Shown: positions 28,483 through 37,297, counted from the first letter of the stretch. The stretch is DNA of 64,000 nucleotides from Methylobacterium isbiliense (GCF_022179325.1 NZ_BPQQ01000071.1:1-64000); one strand, 5' to 3'. Numbers and translations: made by a program. The notes: generated from the letters alone by a model not told the origin.

Positions 28483-29625
28483 ATGACCGGCACCGTCCTC
28501 GCCGCCGCCCTCTGCCTCGGCCTGACGCTGATCAACTTCGTCAGCCTCGGGATCGCGATGGGCCGCATCGGCCGCACCCGCCGGGGCGGGGATGAGGCCT
28601 CGGTGCCGGTCTCGATCGTGCGCCCGGTCTGCGGGTTGGAGACCTTCAGCGAGGAGACGCTGCGCTCGGGCTTCCTCCTCGACTACCCCGCCTACGAACT
28701 CGTCTTCTGCGTCGCGCGGGCCGGCGACCCGATCGTGCCGCTGGTGCGCCGGCTGATGGCGGAGCATCCCGGCATCCCTTCACGCCTGATCGTCGGCGAC
28801 GAGCGGGTGAGCCGGAACCCGAAGCTCAACAACTGCGTGCGGGGCTGGGAGGCGTCGCGCCATGACTGGATCGTGCTGGCGGATTCGAACGTCCTGATGC
28901 CGCCCGACTACCTGCAGCGCCTGCGCGCCGCGTGGCGGCCGGATACCGGTCTCGTCTGCTCGACGCCGGTGGGCGCCCGGCCGCAGGGATTCTGGGCCGA
29001 GGTGGAATGCGCCTTCCTCAACACCCTGCAGGCGCGCTGGCAATACGCGGGCGAGAGCCTCGGCCTCGGTTTCGCGCAGGGCAAGAGCATGCTCTGGCAC
29101 CGGCCGTTCCTCGACGCGCGGGGCGGCATCCGGGCGCTCGGGGCGGAGATCGCCGAGGATGCGGCGGCGACGAAGCTGGTGCGCGCGGCCGGCCGGCGGG
29201 TCCACCTGGTAGGCGCACCCTTCCCGCAGCCGCTCGGGCGGCGCCGGCTCGCCGAGGTCTGGTCGCGGCAGGTGCGCTGGGCGCGTCTGCGCCGCGTCAC
29301 CTTCCCGCTGTTCTTCGCCCCCGAGATCGGCACCGGCGCCGTGCCGCCGGCTCTCCTCGGCTTCCTGGCGGCCGGTGGCGGCCTGACCGGCAGCCTCGCG
29401 GCGCTGTCCGTCTGCGGCCTGTGGTACGGCACGGAATGGCGGCTCGCGGCCCGCAACGGCTGGCACCGCTCCTGGCGGATGCCGGCCGCCTGCCTCGTGC
29501 GCGACCTGCTGCTGATTCCGCTGTGGTGTACCGCCTGGATCGCCCGCGGCACGGTCTGGCGCGGCACCGCGATGGACATTCCGACCAAGGCCGCCGCCCG
29601 GCTCGAAGCGGACGCGCCCGCCTGA
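28483..29625 (+). CDS. hpnI: Glycosyltransferase HpnI (hopanoid glucosamine pathway, ceramide-glucosyltransferase type)
   Basis: Membrane GT2/GT21 enzyme of 380 residues. An N-terminal helix (about 4-25) leads into PVSIVRPVCGLETFSEETLRS, then PKLNNCVRGWE, the D2 motif LADSNVLMPPDYL, the D3 region GAEIAEDAAATKLV and the acceptor motif RQVRWARLRR; two to three C-terminal helices follow. This is the ceramide-glucosyltransferase plan used by HpnI, which adds N-acetylglucosamine to bacteriohopanetetrol. ATG 28483 gives the expected start; the open frame upstream is antisense to the peptidase. Its partners HpnK and HpnH are not adjacent, so the exact substrate is inferred. Confidence 0.85.
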   Translation: MTGTVLAAALCLGLTLINFVSLGIAMGRIGRTRRGGDEASVPVSIVRPVCGLETFSEETLRSGFLLDYPAYELVFCVARAGDPIVPLVRRLMAEHPGIPSRLIVGDERVSRNPKLNNCVRGWEASRHDWIVLADSNVLMPPDYLQRLRAAWRPDTGLVCSTPVGARPQGFWAEVECAFLNTLQARWQYAGESLGLGFAQGKSMLWHRPFLDARGGIRALGAEIAEDAAATKLVRAAGRRVHLVGAPFPQPLGRRRLAEVWSRQVRWARLRRVTFPLFFAPEIGTGAVPPALLGFLAAGGGLTGSLAALSVCGLWYGTEWRLAARNGWHRSWRMPAACLVRDLLLIPLWCTAWIARGTVWRGTAMDIPTKAAARLEADAPA

Positions 29626-29627
29626 CG

Positions 29628-29648
29628 CGCCGGGATTGACACCCGGCG
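29628..29648 (+). terminator. Hairpin after hpnI, overlapping a possible -35 of the tRNA-Leu promoter
   Basis: CGCCGGG (29628-29634) and CCCGGCG (29642-29648) form a 7-bp stem just past the hpnI stop. The loop contains TTGACA (29636-29641), a perfect -35 sequence upstream of the tRNA gene. A good -10 at the usual spacing is not visible, so promoter use is uncertain. Confidence 0.45.
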
Positions 29649-29672
29649 GACGCCGCGGCAGACCGGCGCCGT

Positions 29673-29757
29673 GCCCGCATGGCGGAATTGGTAGACGCGG
29701 ACGACTCAAAATCGTCAGCCGCAAGGCGTGGGGGTTCGATTCCCTCTGCGGGCACCA
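29673..29757 (+). tRNA. tRNA-Leu (anticodon CAA)
   Basis: Complete 85-nt class II tRNA including an encoded CCA end. The acceptor GCCCGCA pairs with TGCGGGC; the D-arm has GGCGGAATTGGTAGACGC. The anticodon stem GACGA/TCGTC holds the loop CTCAAAA with anticodon CAA. A long variable arm and the T-loop GGTTCGATTCC follow. It decodes UUG. It borders the gene-poor region to its right; tRNA 3' ends are common integration targets, but no integrase or second copy of its 3' end was seen. Confidence 0.97.
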
Positions 29758-29866
29758 GCCCCTCTCGTGAGAGGCTCACATTCCGCGCCCGGCCGCCGCA
29801 TGCGCCGGTCCGGCGAGGACGGCGCCCGATGCGCAAGCCCTCAGCGTGGCGGGGCGGCGAAGAGGT

Positions 29867-30355
29867 TCAGTCGTCATCCCGCAGAACAAGCTTGTCGGCG
29901 CGTGCGATGATGATCGCTTCCAGGTGCCGCAAGGTGCTCTCGGCCTCCCGGATCTTGCCCGAGAGGCATTGGCCGTGCGCGGACTGGTAGCGCAGCAGGA
30001 GTTCGTTGAAGGTCGCCTGATCCGCAAGAACGCGCACGCGGGCCCGCCGCGCCGCCTCGCGGTCCACCCACGGCCGAACGGTCTGCTCCATCAGCGCACA
30101 GTGCCGCGCGGGCTCGGCGACGGCCGTCGCGACGGAGACCGGTGGAGAGATCAGCATCGTCGCCCAGAACGCGGCTGTCGCCACGGCGAAGGCCGCTCCG
30201 AACAGGCCCAACGCGGTTCTCGATCGAGGTCCGCGTGATCCGGCCGGACGTCTCCGCTGCCACGCGAAGCGCGGATACGGACCGAGATCCTCCGGGCAGC
30301 AATACGAGAAATGCGCCGATCCGTCGGCGTGCCGATGAGCGATGGGCGTCTGCAT
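29867..30355 (-). CDS. Orphan hypothetical protein with one transmembrane helix
   Basis: Not recognised. The 162-residue protein has a polar, His- and Cys-containing N-terminus (HRHADGSAHFSYCCPEDLG) of about 47 residues ending in an Arg-rich patch, one strong helix at about 48-70 (TALGLFGAAFAVATAAFWATM), and a ~90-residue helical C-terminal domain with EQTVRPWVDREAARRARVRVLADQATF. A single-pass topology with the basic N-terminus inside is predicted. ATG 30355 has an excellent GGGAGGAGC six bases upstream, which supports translation; upstream codons to 30541 look non-coding. It stands alone beside the tRNA. Confidence 0.6.
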   Translation of the reverse strand: MQTPIAHRHADGSAHFSYCCPEDLGPYPRFAWQRRRPAGSRGPRSRTALGLFGAAFAVATAAFWATMLISPPVSVATAVAEPARHCALMEQTVRPWVDREAARRARVRVLADQATFNELLLRYQSAHGQCLSGKIREAESTLRHLEAIIIARADKLVLRDDD

Positions 30356-30566
30356 CGGAAGCTCCTCCCTGAAGGCTGCGTAAGGCCGGGCGTCAGCCTC
30401 TCGGAGCGATCGTAGGGTCAAGTGGCCTGCATACGTCCCGGCAGCCTGCCCGGCCGGATACGAGGCGGGATTGGCGGAGGAATCCTTCACGCCGGATCCG
30501 CATCCTTGTCTCACCGCTCCGCCGACGCTGATGACAGACAAGCTCGGCAGTGGAGTGGGTCAGGAC

Positions 30567-30582
30567 TTGCTTTGCAAAGCAA
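30567..30582. promoter_or_regulatory. Perfect 16-bp palindrome
   Basis: TTGCTTTGCAAAGCAA is its own reverse complement and opens the AT-rich island, about 210 bases upstream of the orphan membrane gene's start. A palindrome this long and AT-rich in a GC-rich chromosome is a good candidate operator. Confidence 0.45.
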
Positions 30583-30590
30583 AGCTTTTG

Positions 30591-30637
30591 TTTTCCTGTA
30601 GTATGTCACCTTAAAGAAGGCAGGAAAATAGCATACT
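30591..30637. other. Interleaved inverted repeats (pseudoknot-like order)
   Basis: TTTTCCTG (30591-30598) pairs with CAGGAAAA (30621-30628), and AGTATG (30600-30605) pairs with CATACT (30632-30637). The order A-B-A'-B' is that of an H-type pseudoknot if transcribed, with a 15-base middle loop and 3-base last loop. A following imperfect repeat CGGAAAT/ATTTCCG lies at 30662-30691. RNA function is speculative. Confidence 0.35.
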
Positions 30638-31416
30638 TTGGCCGCCGCGCAGATTGAATAGCGGAAATATTAATTTATGTTATAATTTCCGAGTTGAGCG
30701 GTGTGGTTTCATTGGAGCTTGCGGACGAGGTCGGCAGGCATCGATCCTGACCCATCGATGGCGAACGATGGGGCACATGACGAGGCGCCGTGTCCGCGAT
30801 CAATGGGCCGGGCGCAGGCTCTTCCCAGGCCCACCCGCGTCCCGGCAGATCGCCGTGCAGGCCTGCGATCTGTCTGGCAGCGCCGACCCAAGGCCGCGCC
30901 ATCGGCCTGCAGCCGCACGGCGCCGGAGCGGCGCATTCACCGTGGACGCGGCGGAGGAGCGACTCAGTAAAGCCAATGGTATTATCACCTCTATACGCAA
31001 GGAAAGCTGGAATATTCGTGAGTCTGCTCCGGCACGCGCCCCAATGCAGCGGGCTCCGGCGCGGGGCCACCGCGTTGGCGCCCCGCTTCGCCTCCGGCGC
31101 AGCATCGACATGTGCAGGCCGGCCGGAAGCTACTCGACTATGACGAGGCGGAGTGTAAGATCGCGCCCAACAGCGCAGTTTGACGCTGATCGGGAGGGGA
31201 TGCGGGAATGCGCCAGCTCACGGCTGCGCTGAAGGCGTCGGTCTGGACGAGCTTGGCCACACCCTGTCCCGGCATGGGCAGTCGTCGGCCTTCGGGACAG
31301 CGCGCGCAGGCCACGACCGTTCCCACCATCGAATACACCTTGCGCCGCCCGGCGCACGCGGCGGCGCGTGCCGTCCGCGCCAGCCTCCCTGCACCCGACG
31401 CACATAGGACACGTTC

Positions 31417-33459
31417 ATGACGGAGGCCACGAGGAGGGAGTCCGGGCCGGCGCCCGCGGCCGGCGCGCCGGAGGAGGTTTCCACCGAGGCGCTGCGCGAG
31501 GCCGAGGCCTATATCGAGGCGGAAGAGGGAGCCACGAACCGCCTCGGCGGCATGGCCGGCTCGATCGTCACCGCCATCGCCGTGGCGATGAGCCTGTTTC
31601 ACCTCTACGCCGCCTACAGCATCGTGCCGACGCAGGAGCTGCGCTACATCCACGTGGCGTTCGTGCTGCTGCTCTGCTTTCTGCTCTTTCCCGCCGCCGC
31701 CCGTTTCCGCGACCGGATCCGCCTGTGGGACATCGTGCCCGGCCTCCTCGCCGTCGGCATCATCGGCTACGCGCTCTGGGGCGGCGAGGATTTCACCGAC
31801 CGCGCCACCGTGCCGGAGCGCATGGACGTCGTGCTCGGCCTCGTCTTCATCGTCATCCTGCTCGAAGCGACGCGGCGCGCGACCGGCGCGATCATGCCGG
31901 TGGTCGCGCTGCTCTTCATCGCCTACGCGATGCTGGGGCCGCACCTGCCGGCCCCCTGGACGCATCGCGGCTACGACGTCAGCCGCCTCGTCGGCCACCT
32001 GTTCATGACGCTGGAGGGGATCTTCGGCGTCGCGGTCGACGTGTCGGCGACGCTCATCATCCTGTTCACGATCTACGGCGCGTTCCTCCAGCAATCCGGC
32101 GCCGGCAAGTTCTTCATCGACTTCTCGCTGGCGCTGATGGGCGGGCGCCCGAACAGCGCGGGACGCACCGTGGTGCTGTCGTCGTTCCTGCTCGGCGGCC
32201 CGTCGGGCTCCGGCGTCGCGACGACCGTGATGATCGGATCGGTGGCCTCGCCCATGCTCGCCAAGGCCGGCTTCACGCGCGATGCGGCCGGCGGCCTGCT
32301 GGCGGCCGGGGGCCTCGGCGCCATCCTGTCGCCGCCCGTGCTCGGCGCCGCGGCCTTCCTCATCGCCGAGTTCCTGAAGATCTCCTACCTCGACGTGCTG
32401 CGGATGGCGACCATCCCGACATGTCTCTACTACCTCTCCCTGCTCATCATGGTGGAACTCGACGCCCGCCGCTTCGGCGCGCACGACGTCCGTTTCGAGC
32501 AGGAGATGCCGCTCGGCCGCATGGTGCGCCGGTACGGCTTCCACTTCGTCTCGCTGGCGGCGGTCGTCGGCTTCATGCTGATCGGCTTCTCGCCGATGCT
32601 GTCGGTGTTCTACGCCACCGCCGTCACCTTCGCCCTCAGCTTCCTGCGCGCGGAGACCGCGCTGTGGCCGCGCAAGCTCGTGCGGGCGCTGGCGGACGGA
32701 TCGATCGGGTCGCTGAACGCGGCCGTGACCTGCGCCTCGGCCGGCATCGTCGTCGGCGTGGTGACGCTCACGGGCCTCGGCCTGAAGTTCTCGTCGATCG
32801 TGATCACCTACGCGGGCGGGTCGCTGATCCTCACGGCCCTCTACACCGCCCTGATCGTCTGGATCATCGGCCTCGCCGTGCCGGTCACCGCATCCTACAT
32901 CATCTGCGCGGTGATCGCCGCGCCGGCCCTGACGAAGCTCGGCGTGCCGGACTACGCGGCCCACATGTTCATCTTCTACTACGCCGTGCTGTCGGAGGTC
33001 TCGCCCCCCACGGCGCTTTCGCCCTTCGCCGCGGCCGCGATCACGGGCGGCAACCCGTACCTGACCACGCTCCAATCGTGGAAGTACACGCTGCCGGCCT
33101 TCATCGTGCCGTTCGTGTTCGTGCTCGCCCCGGACGGCGTCGGGCTTCTCATGCAGGTGCCGAGCGACGGCTCGATCCTCAGCATCGTCTGGATCACCCT
33201 GCAGACGGCCCTCGGCCTCACCGCCCTGGCGGCCGCCGCGCAGAACTGGGCGCTGCGCCGGACCACCCCGGTCGAGCGAGGACTCCTGCTCCTGTCCGGG
33301 CTGCTGCTCGTCGTCCCGAGCATCATCGAACCCCTGCTCGAGGCGGTGACGGGACGCAACATCCAGTACCTCGTCGCCATTGGGTTGGTGATCGGGGTCG
33401 TGGTCATGGTGAAACAGGCCTACGCGCCGGCCGGCTCGGTGCCGACGGCACGGTCGTGA
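31417..33459 (+). CDS. TRAP transporter permease, fused 4TM/12TM subunit (TAXI type)
   Basis: Inner-membrane subunit of a sodium-driven TRAP importer; 680 residues with the small and large permease domains fused, as usual in TAXI-type systems. The first helices (about 45-65 and on) form the small unit. The large unit has VSATLIILFTIYGAFLQQSGAGKFFIDFSLALMGGRPN, GGPSGSGVATTVMIGSVASPML and VLGAAAFLIAEFLKISYLDV, and ends in FIFYYAVLSEVSPPTALSPFAAAAITGGNPY. It starts at ATG 31417 and is followed 14 bases later by its binding protein. The long non-coding region upstream must contain its promoter. Substrate unknown; TAXI systems often move C4-dicarboxylates or glutamate. Confidence 0.93.
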   Translation: MTEATRRESGPAPAAGAPEEVSTEALREAEAYIEAEEGATNRLGGMAGSIVTAIAVAMSLFHLYAAYSIVPTQELRYIHVAFVLLLCFLLFPAAARFRDRIRLWDIVPGLLAVGIIGYALWGGEDFTDRATVPERMDVVLGLVFIVILLEATRRATGAIMPVVALLFIAYAMLGPHLPAPWTHRGYDVSRLVGHLFMTLEGIFGVAVDVSATLIILFTIYGAFLQQSGAGKFFIDFSLALMGGRPNSAGRTVVLSSFLLGGPSGSGVATTVMIGSVASPMLAKAGFTRDAAGGLLAAGGLGAILSPPVLGAAAFLIAEFLKISYLDVLRMATIPTCLYYLSLLIMVELDARRFGAHDVRFEQEMPLGRMVRRYGFHFVSLAAVVGFMLIGFSPMLSVFYATAVTFALSFLRAETALWPRKLVRALADGSIGSLNAAVTCASAGIVVGVVTLTGLGLKFSSIVITYAGGSLILTALYTALIVWIIGLAVPVTASYIICAVIAAPALTKLGVPDYAAHMFIFYYAVLSEVSPPTALSPFAAAAITGGNPYLTTLQSWKYTLPAFIVPFVFVLAPDGVGLLMQVPSDGSILSIVWITLQTALGLTALAAAAQNWALRRTTPVERGLLLLSGLLLVVPSIIEPLLEAVTGRNIQYLVAIGLVIGVVVMVKQAYAPAGSVPTARS

Positions 33460-33473
33460 AACGGGAGGATACG

Positions 33474-34445
33474 ATGCGTAACGGGACGATGTGGCGCGCC
33501 CTCGGCGCCGCCGTGATGGGCGCCATCCTGGCCGCGGGGCCCGCAGCGGCGCAGCAGAAGACCCTCGCGATCGGCACCGGCGGGACCGGCGGGGTCTACT
33601 ACCCGCTCGGCGGCGCCATCGCCAACGTCCTGACGAAGCATCTGCCCGGGGTGCAGGCCACCGCGGAGGTCACCGGCGGCTCGGTCGATAACCTCAAGCT
33701 CATCGGCTCCGGCCAGAGCGAGGTCGGCTTCTCCATGGCGGACGCGGCGCTGGATGCGGCCCAGGGCCAGGACAAGTTCAAGTCGGGCAAGCTCCCGGTC
33801 CGCACGCTGATGGTGCTCTACCCGAACCGGATGCATGTCGTGACGGTCGAGGGCACCGGCATCGACAAGATGGCGGACCTGAAGGGAAAACGCGTCTCCA
33901 CCGGCTCGCCAGGCAGCGCCACCGAGGTGATGGCCTTCCGGGTCATCGAGGCGGCCGGCCTGGACAAGGACAAGGACCTGAAGCGCGAGCGTCTCTCCGT
34001 CGCCGAATCGGTCAACGCGCTGAAGGATCGCAAGATCGACGCGTTCTTCTGGGTCGGCGGCATCCCGACCGCCGCCGTGACCGACCTCGCGGCGACCCCG
34101 GGCGTCAAGATGAAGCTCCTCGACCATTCGGACTTGGTCGAGAAGATGAATGCCAAGTACGGCAAGCTCTACGCCGCCGGCACCATCCCGGCCGGCACCT
34201 ACCCGGGTTCCGACAAGAGCAGCGCCAACGCCGATGTGTGGAACCTGCTGGTGACCAGCGACAAGATGAGCGAGAACGACGCCTACCAGATCGTCAAGAC
34301 GCTGGTCGAGAAGCAGGCCGAGCTGGTCGCGGTGCACAAGGAGGCGCAGGGCTTCTCCCTGGACAACCAGACGATCGACCGTTCGCCGATCCCGTTCCAT
34401 CCGGGCGCCCTGAAGTACTTCAAGGAGCGGGGCGTCGGCGGCTGA
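33474..34445 (+). CDS. TAXI family TRAP transporter solute-binding protein
   Basis: Periplasmic binding protein of 323 residues, partner of the fused permease. The signal peptide covers about 1-26 (LGAAVMGAILAAGPAAAQQ), followed by the TAXI start TLAIGTGGTGGVYYPLGGAIANVL. Further family markers are ATAEVTGGSVDNLKLIGSGQSEVGFSMADAA, LKGKRVSTGSPGSATEVMAFRVIEAAGL and KIDAFFWVGGIPTAAVTDLA. Start ATG 33474 follows GGGAGGATACG. It ends the operon; the gap to the convergent metQ is 162 bases with a stem at 34593-34612. Ligand not predictable from sequence alone. Confidence 0.93.
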   Translation: MRNGTMWRALGAAVMGAILAAGPAAAQQKTLAIGTGGTGGVYYPLGGAIANVLTKHLPGVQATAEVTGGSVDNLKLIGSGQSEVGFSMADAALDAAQGQDKFKSGKLPVRTLMVLYPNRMHVVTVEGTGIDKMADLKGKRVSTGSPGSATEVMAFRVIEAAGLDKDKDLKRERLSVAESVNALKDRKIDAFFWVGGIPTAAVTDLAATPGVKMKLLDHSDLVEKMNAKYGKLYAAGTIPAGTYPGSDKSSANADVWNLLVTSDKMSENDAYQIVKTLVEKQAELVAVHKEAQGFSLDNQTIDRSPIPFHPGALKYFKERGVGG

Positions 34446-34592
34446 GCCGTCGTCCGCGGGCCGGGCGCCGCCCGTGCTGCGGCGCCCCGGATTCTCGGCA
34501 CCGGGCACGTACCGGTGCGGTCCCGGTGGCATGCTGCCGCATCCCCGGGCCACCCGGATCGGACGCGGCAGCCCGGGATCACGGATCCGGCC

Positions 34593-34612
34593 GGTGAGCG
34601 GGTCCGCTCACC
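34593..34612 (-). terminator. Terminator hairpin after metQ
   Basis: GGTGAGC (34593-34599) and GCTCACC (34606-34612) form a 7-bp stem with loop GGGTCC, overlapping the metQ stop codon at 34608. It lies at the end of two convergent operons and has no U-run. Confidence 0.5.
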
Positions 34613-35384
34613 AGCTCGGCAGCACCGCCCCTTCGAAGGTCTTTTCCACGAAGGCCTTCACCTCGGGCGAGCGGTAGGACTCGATCAGCGCCTTGACCCA
34701 GGGCTTGTCCTTGTCGGCGCTGCGCACCGCCAGCACGTTGACGTAGGGGCCCTTGGGGTCCTCGCGCAGGATGGCGTCGCCGGGCTTGAGGCCGGCCGGA
34801 CGGGCGTAGTTGGTGTTCACCGCCGCCGCGTCGACGTCGTCGAGGGAGCGCGGGGTCTGGGCGGCATCGACCTCGACGAAGCGCAGCTTCTTGGGGTTCT
34901 TCACGATGTCGGCGACGCTCGGCTTGAAGCCGACGCCCTCCTTGAGGGTGATGACGCCCTTGTCCTGCAGCAGCAGCAGCGAGCGTCCGCCGTTGGTCGG
35001 GTCGTTCTGGATCGCGATCGTGGCGCCGTCCGGCAGCGAATCCCACGACTTGTGGCGCTTCGAGTAGATGCCGAGCGGGAAGTTCACGGTGAGCGCCACG
35101 GACTCGATCTTGTAGCCGCGGTCGGTCTTCTGGTTGTCGAGGTAGGGCTGGTTCTGGAACGAGTTCGCCTCGATCTCGCCGGCCGAGAGCGCCTCGTTCG
35201 GCACCACGTAGTCCGAGAATTCGAGCACCTGCAGGTCGATGCCGCGCTTGGCCGCGACGGGCTTGACGGCCTCCAGGATCTGGGCGTGGGGTCCGGGGGT
35301 GGCGGCCACGCGCACGCGCTCGGCGGCCTGGGCGGGAAGCCCGCCGAGGCTCAGGGCGACGGCGAGGGTGAGGACACGCAACAT
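34608..35384 (-). CDS. metQ: Methionine ABC transporter substrate-binding protein MetQ (NlpA family)
   Basis: Periplasmic methionine receptor, 258 residues. A signal peptide ending LPAQA-AERVRV (about residue 20) precedes the NlpA domain: RVAATPGPHAQILEAVKPVAAKRGIDLQVLEFSDYVVPNEALSAGEIEANSFQNQPYLD, then GDAILREDPKGPYVNVLAVR. Most MetQ proteins are lipoproteins; here no cysteine follows the signal, so it should be soluble in the periplasm. It is the last gene of metN-metI-metQ, 27 bases after metI. Some paralogues transport other sulfur compounds, so methionine is the likely but not the only substrate. Confidence 0.93.
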   Translation of the reverse strand: MLRVLTLAVALSLGGLPAQAAERVRVAATPGPHAQILEAVKPVAAKRGIDLQVLEFSDYVVPNEALSAGEIEANSFQNQPYLDNQKTDRGYKIESVALTVNFPLGIYSKRHKSWDSLPDGATIAIQNDPTNGGRSLLLLQDKGVITLKEGVGFKPSVADIVKNPKKLRFVEVDAAQTPRSLDDVDAAAVNTNYARPAGLKPGDAILREDPKGPYVNVLAVRSADKDKPWVKALIESYRSPEVKAFVEKTFEGAVLPSW

Positions 35385-35411
35385 CGGTGTGGGTCTCCGA
35401 GGGGAAAGGGG

Positions 35412-36077
35412 TCAGGCCTGGCGCAGACGCTTGTTGAGCCGGCGCGCCAAGCGGTCGCCGATCGTCTGCACGGCCTGGACGAGGACGATGAGGACCGCCA
35501 CGACCGCGGCCATCATCTCGGGCATGAAGCGCTGGTAGCCGTAGCGGATGCCGAGGTCGCCCAGGCCCCCGCCGCCGACCGCGCCGACCATCGCCGAGAA
35601 ACCGATCAGCGAGACCACCGCGAGGGTCAGGCCGAGGACGATGCCGGGCAGCGCCTCCGGGATCAGCACCTTGAGGACGATCTGCAGCGGGCTCGCCCCG
35701 AAGGCGCGGGCCGCCTCCACGAGCCCGCCATCGACCTCGCGGATCGCGCCCTCGACGAGGCGGGCGATGAAGGGCGTGGCCGCCACGGTCAGCGGCACGG
35801 TCGCGGCGCCGGTGCCGATCGAGGTGCCGGCGATGAGCCGCGTGAACGGGATGATCGCCACGACGAGGATGATGAAGGGCGTCGAGCGGGTGGCGTTCAC
35901 GAGCGCGCCGAGCAGGCGGTTGGCGAGCGGCGCGGCGAAGAGTTCGCCCCGCCCGCTGGTGGCCAGGAAGACGCCGAGCGGCAGGCCGAACAGCGTGCCG
36001 AGGCTCGCCGCCACCGCCACCATGCGCAGCGTGTCCCCGGTGGCGGCGAGGAGGAGGCGCAGGAGTTCAGGCGACAT
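35412..36077 (-). CDS. metI: Methionine ABC transporter permease MetI
   Basis: Inner-membrane permease of 221 residues with five predicted helices. The EAA coupling loop is [29 protein letters not shown], and [26 protein letters not shown] is the MetI C-terminal signature. The start ATG 36077 lies inside the end of metN, overlapping it by 11 bases, so translation is coupled. Works with MetN and MetQ in one complex. Confidence 0.95.
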   Translation of the reverse strand: MSPELLRLLLAATGDTLRMVAVAASLGTLFGLPLGVFLATSGRGELFAAPLANRLLGALVNATRSTPFIILVVAIIPFTRLIAGTSIGTGAATVPLTVAATPFIARLVEGAIREVDGGLVEAARAFGASPLQIVLKVLIPEALPGIVLGLTLAVVSLIGFSAMVGAVGGGGLGDLGIRYGYQRFMPEMMAAVVAVLIVLVQAVQTIGDRLARRLNKRLRQA

Positions 36078-37233
36078 GGGTGGCTCCGGTCTGCGGGGGG
36101 GCAGCCGGCCGGTCGGCCGGGAGCGCCGGCCGGTCGGCCGGGAGCGAGCCCAGCACCTCGGCGCCGAGGCCCCGGGCGTGCAGGAAGGCGGTCGCGCGGG
36201 CCGCGTCGCCGGGCGGGATGCTCACCACCAGGGTGCCGAAGGGCCGCCCGGCGATCTCGTCCACGGTGCCCGACAGGATGCACGCCGTGATGCCGGCCTC
36301 CCGGGCGAGCTGCGCCAGCACCGGATCGGTGGCGTGCGGCCCCCGGAAGGTGATGCGCAGGACGAGCGCGCCGCCGGCCTCGGCCGGCTGCAGGCGCGCG
36401 GCGAGCACGGGCGGCAGCGTCCGGCCGGTCTCGCGGTCGAGGAAGGTGCGGGTGACCGCCGCCTGCGGACGGGTGAAGACCTCGAACACGTCGCCGCTCT
36501 CGGCGATGCGGCCCTGGTCGAGCACCGCGACCTCGTGGGCGATGGCCCGGATCACCGACATCTCGTGGGTGATGAGCAGGATGGTGAGGCCGAGATCCCG
36601 GTTGATGCGCCCGAGAAGGTCGAGGATCTGATGCGTGGTCTCCGGGTCGAGGGCCGAGGTCGCCTCGTCGGAGAGCAGAACCTTCGGGTTGGTGGCGAGC
36701 GCCCGGGCGATGCCGACGCGCTGCTTCTGCCCGCCCGACAGCTCCGCCGGATAGCGGTCGCGCCGGTCGGCGAGCCCGACGAGGTCGAGGAGTTCGTCGA
36801 CCCGGGAGCGGATCGCGGCCTTGTCGTAGCCCGCGAGTTCGAGCGGGAGCGCGACGTTGCCGGCGGCCGTGCGGGCCGAGAGCAGGTTGAAGTGCTGGAA
36901 GATCATGCCGATGCCGCGCCGCTCACGGCGCAGCGCCCGCTCCGAGAGGGCCGAGATCTCGGCCCCATCCACGATCACCCGGCCGCTGGTCGGCCGCTCC
37001 AGCCCGTTGACGAGCCGGATCAGCGTCGACTTGCCGGCCCCCGAGCGGCCGATCACGCCCACCACCGACCCGCGGCGCACCGACAGGTCGATGCCGTCGA
37101 GCGCCGTCACCGCGGTGGCGCCGCGGCGTGCCGGGTAGGTCTTGGCGACGCCCTCCAGCCGCACGAGCGCGTCCGGCGCGCCGAGACGATCGCCGAGATC
37201 GGCGGGAACGGGGACGCGGACCGGCGCCGTCAT
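36067..37233 (-). CDS. metN: Methionine ABC transporter ATP-binding protein MetN
   Basis: ATPase subunit, 388 residues. Walker [11 protein letters not shown]-loop IFQHFNLL, signature [16 protein letters not shown], Walker [13 protein letters not shown] and the H-loop ITHEMSV are intact. The C-terminal NIL domain (residues about 270-360) is the regulatory methionine-sensing domain of MetN. The last 30 residues include a duplicated LPADRPA caused by a 21-bp tandem repeat at about 36106-36147. Start ATG 37233; the frame upstream to 37575 is not homologous. First gene of metNIQ; its upstream region carries a promoter-like TTGACA and inverted repeats. Confidence 0.95.
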   Translation of the reverse strand: MTAPVRVPVPADLGDRLGAPDALVRLEGVAKTYPARRGATAVTALDGIDLSVRRGSVVGVIGRSGAGKSTLIRLVNGLERPTSGRVIVDGAEISALSERALRRERRGIGMIFQHFNLLSARTAAGNVALPLELAGYDKAAIRSRVDELLDLVGLADRRDRYPAELSGGQKQRVGIARALATNPKVLLSDEATSALDPETTHQILDLLGRINRDLGLTILLITHEMSVIRAIAHEVAVLDQGRIAESGDVFEVFTRPQAAVTRTFLDRETGRTLPPVLAARLQPAEAGGALVLRITFRGPHATDPVLAQLAREAGITACILSGTVDEIAGRPFGTLVVSIPPGDAARATAFLHARGLGAEVLGSLPADRPALPADRPAAPPQTGATHVA

Positions 37234-37297
37234 GGCCGGGCCTCGGCGGAGAGGGGAGGGAAGGGCATCTGTGTCCGTCGCTGTCTGGTGTGACGGA

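Larger units (their letters stand above)
30356..31416. other. About 1.06 kb without a convincing gene, partly AT-rich
   Basis: Short frames exist on both strands (the longest about 190 codons from 30654) but none has homology I recognise, a good ribosome site or normal codon-position bias. Two stretches are strikingly AT-rich for this genome: about 30570-30690 and about 30965-31020. The first holds a 16-bp palindrome, interleaved inverted repeats and a TATAAT sequence. The second lies between GACTCA (30961) and TGAGTC (31019). The rest is ordinary GC-rich sequence leading to the TRAP permease start. It may hold a promoter, an RNA or decayed mobile DNA. Confidence 0.6.

Noticed and set aside
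29679-29990. Plus-strand frame starting MAELVDADDSKSS
   Set aside because: It is a translation of the tRNA-Leu gene and its flank, a common false call.
30654-31232. 192-codon plus-strand frame inside the gene-poor island
   Set aside because: No ribosome site, Arg-rich product without homology, and the first part runs through AT-rich palindromic DNA. Not reported as a gene, though it cannot be fully excluded.
29673-31416. Genomic island integrated at tRNA-Leu
   Set aside because: No integrase, and no second copy of the tRNA 3' end was seen by eye downstream. Kept only as one reading of the gene-poor region.
31138-33075. Minus-strand frame of 645 codons opposite the TRAP permease
   Set aside because: Composition of an antisense shadow (Asp/Glu/Arg/His); permease on the plus strand is certain.
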